NCBI GenBank assembly: GCA_024704175.1
Contig: CP085629.1
Span: 5,270,001 to 5,334,000 of the forward strand
Source: Paenibacillus sp. P25
GTDB lineage: Bacteria; Bacillota; Bacilli; Paenibacillales; NBRC-103111
Direction: 5' to 3'
DNA: 64,000 nucleotides
The translations under genes were made by a program, and so were the position numbers. How positions within the stretch are numbered: the stretch's first letter is position 1; each line of letters opens with the position of its first letter. Positions 63,971 to 64,000 of the stretch are shown here, one piece after another. A model generated the notes under the pieces. That model was not told where the DNA came from. It saw nothing but the letters and a program-made list of their open reading frames with translations, and searched no databases.

Positions 63971-64000
63971 ACACTTATGTTATTCCAATCGGAATTATCG

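Larger units (their letters stand above)
63462..64000. other. Right-end region without a convincing gene
   Basis: Contains the leader of the 62 kb gene, a terminator-like hairpin (63649-63677), overlapping weak open frames on both strands at about 63670-63889, and a strong promoter pointing out of the window. Confidence 0.45.

Overview
The window looks like chromosomal DNA of an endospore-forming member of the Bacillales, most probably Paenibacillus or a close relative (inference). Supporting observations are an SspI-type small acid-soluble spore protein, a collagen-like protein and DUF4183 proteins typical of spore surfaces, a YheC/YheD-type ATP-grasp protein, a Lia/Psp envelope-stress operon, a ydaO-type c-di-AMP riboswitch, strong AGGAGG ribosome binding sites, and sigma-A promoters. 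Most of the window is moderately GC-rich, but about 8.4-10.2 kb and 51.6-64 kb are clearly AT-richer and look like accessory DNA. No rRNA, tRNA, CRISPR array or replication origin was seen.

Layout. 0-2 kb: ribose-type repressor and ribokinase (partial at the left edge) with two matching operators. 2.1-2.4 kb: transposase remnant. 2.5-5.2 kb: nitroreductase, TetR regulator and an Old Yellow Enzyme reductase. 5.4-8.2 kb: GIY-YIG protein coupled to greA, a LysR remnant, and a RhlE-type RNA helicase. 8.8-9.1 kb: a short non-autonomous IS200/IS605-type element carrying a TnpB guide-RNA scaffold. 9.2-10.2 kb: AraC fragment and LysE exporter. 10.3-14.7 kb: a uronate cluster (GntR, YjmD-like dehydrogenase, UxuA, ExuT-like transporter) with GntR operator palindromes. 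14.9-18.9 kb: DUF1304 protein, a c-di-AMP riboswitch controlling a small unknown gene, a TetR/SRPBCC/quinone-reductase unit, and an aldo-keto reductase. 19.1-24.6 kb: a redox/detoxification group (cupin, two aldo-keto reductases, carboxymuconolactone decarboxylase-type protein, MFS pump, DUF2255, TetR). 24.7-27.8 kb: trmH, ktrA, sspI and an NAD-dependent epimerase. 27.8-32 kb: a LacI/ThuA/Gfo-Idh sugar operon. 32.1-34.4 kb: a two-component system. 34.5-36.4 kb: ATP-grasp protein and glycosyltransferase. 36.6-43.9 kb: prfC, a Tat-exported phosphoesterase, a cyclase, zwf, ywmB, an Lsm-like protein, an acetyltransferase and a 29-residue membrane peptide. 44-46 kb: DUF4183 and collagen-like spore-surface proteins and two small unknown genes. 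46.1-51 kb: the Lia/Psp operon (liaI-like, two pspA, pspC, liaF, liaS, liaR) with a candidate LiaR operator. 51.8-64 kb: an accessory island with three secreted stalk-domain proteins, a SigO/RsoA-like split sigma factor with a membrane protein gene between its subunits, two paralogues of a family I do not recognise, a NAGPA/DUF2233-like protein, a YrpD-like secreted protein, and a decayed tnpB with its guide-RNA scaffold.

Quality warning. About thirty otherwise normal genes, including housekeeping ones (zwf, prfC, trmH, ktrA, liaF), are split by one-base shifts, often at short homopolymers. The simplest explanation is residual indel error in the assembly rather than mass gene decay. Such genes are annotated here as single CDS spanning the shift, and the approximate shift position is given. 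Coordinates of those products are therefore composite.
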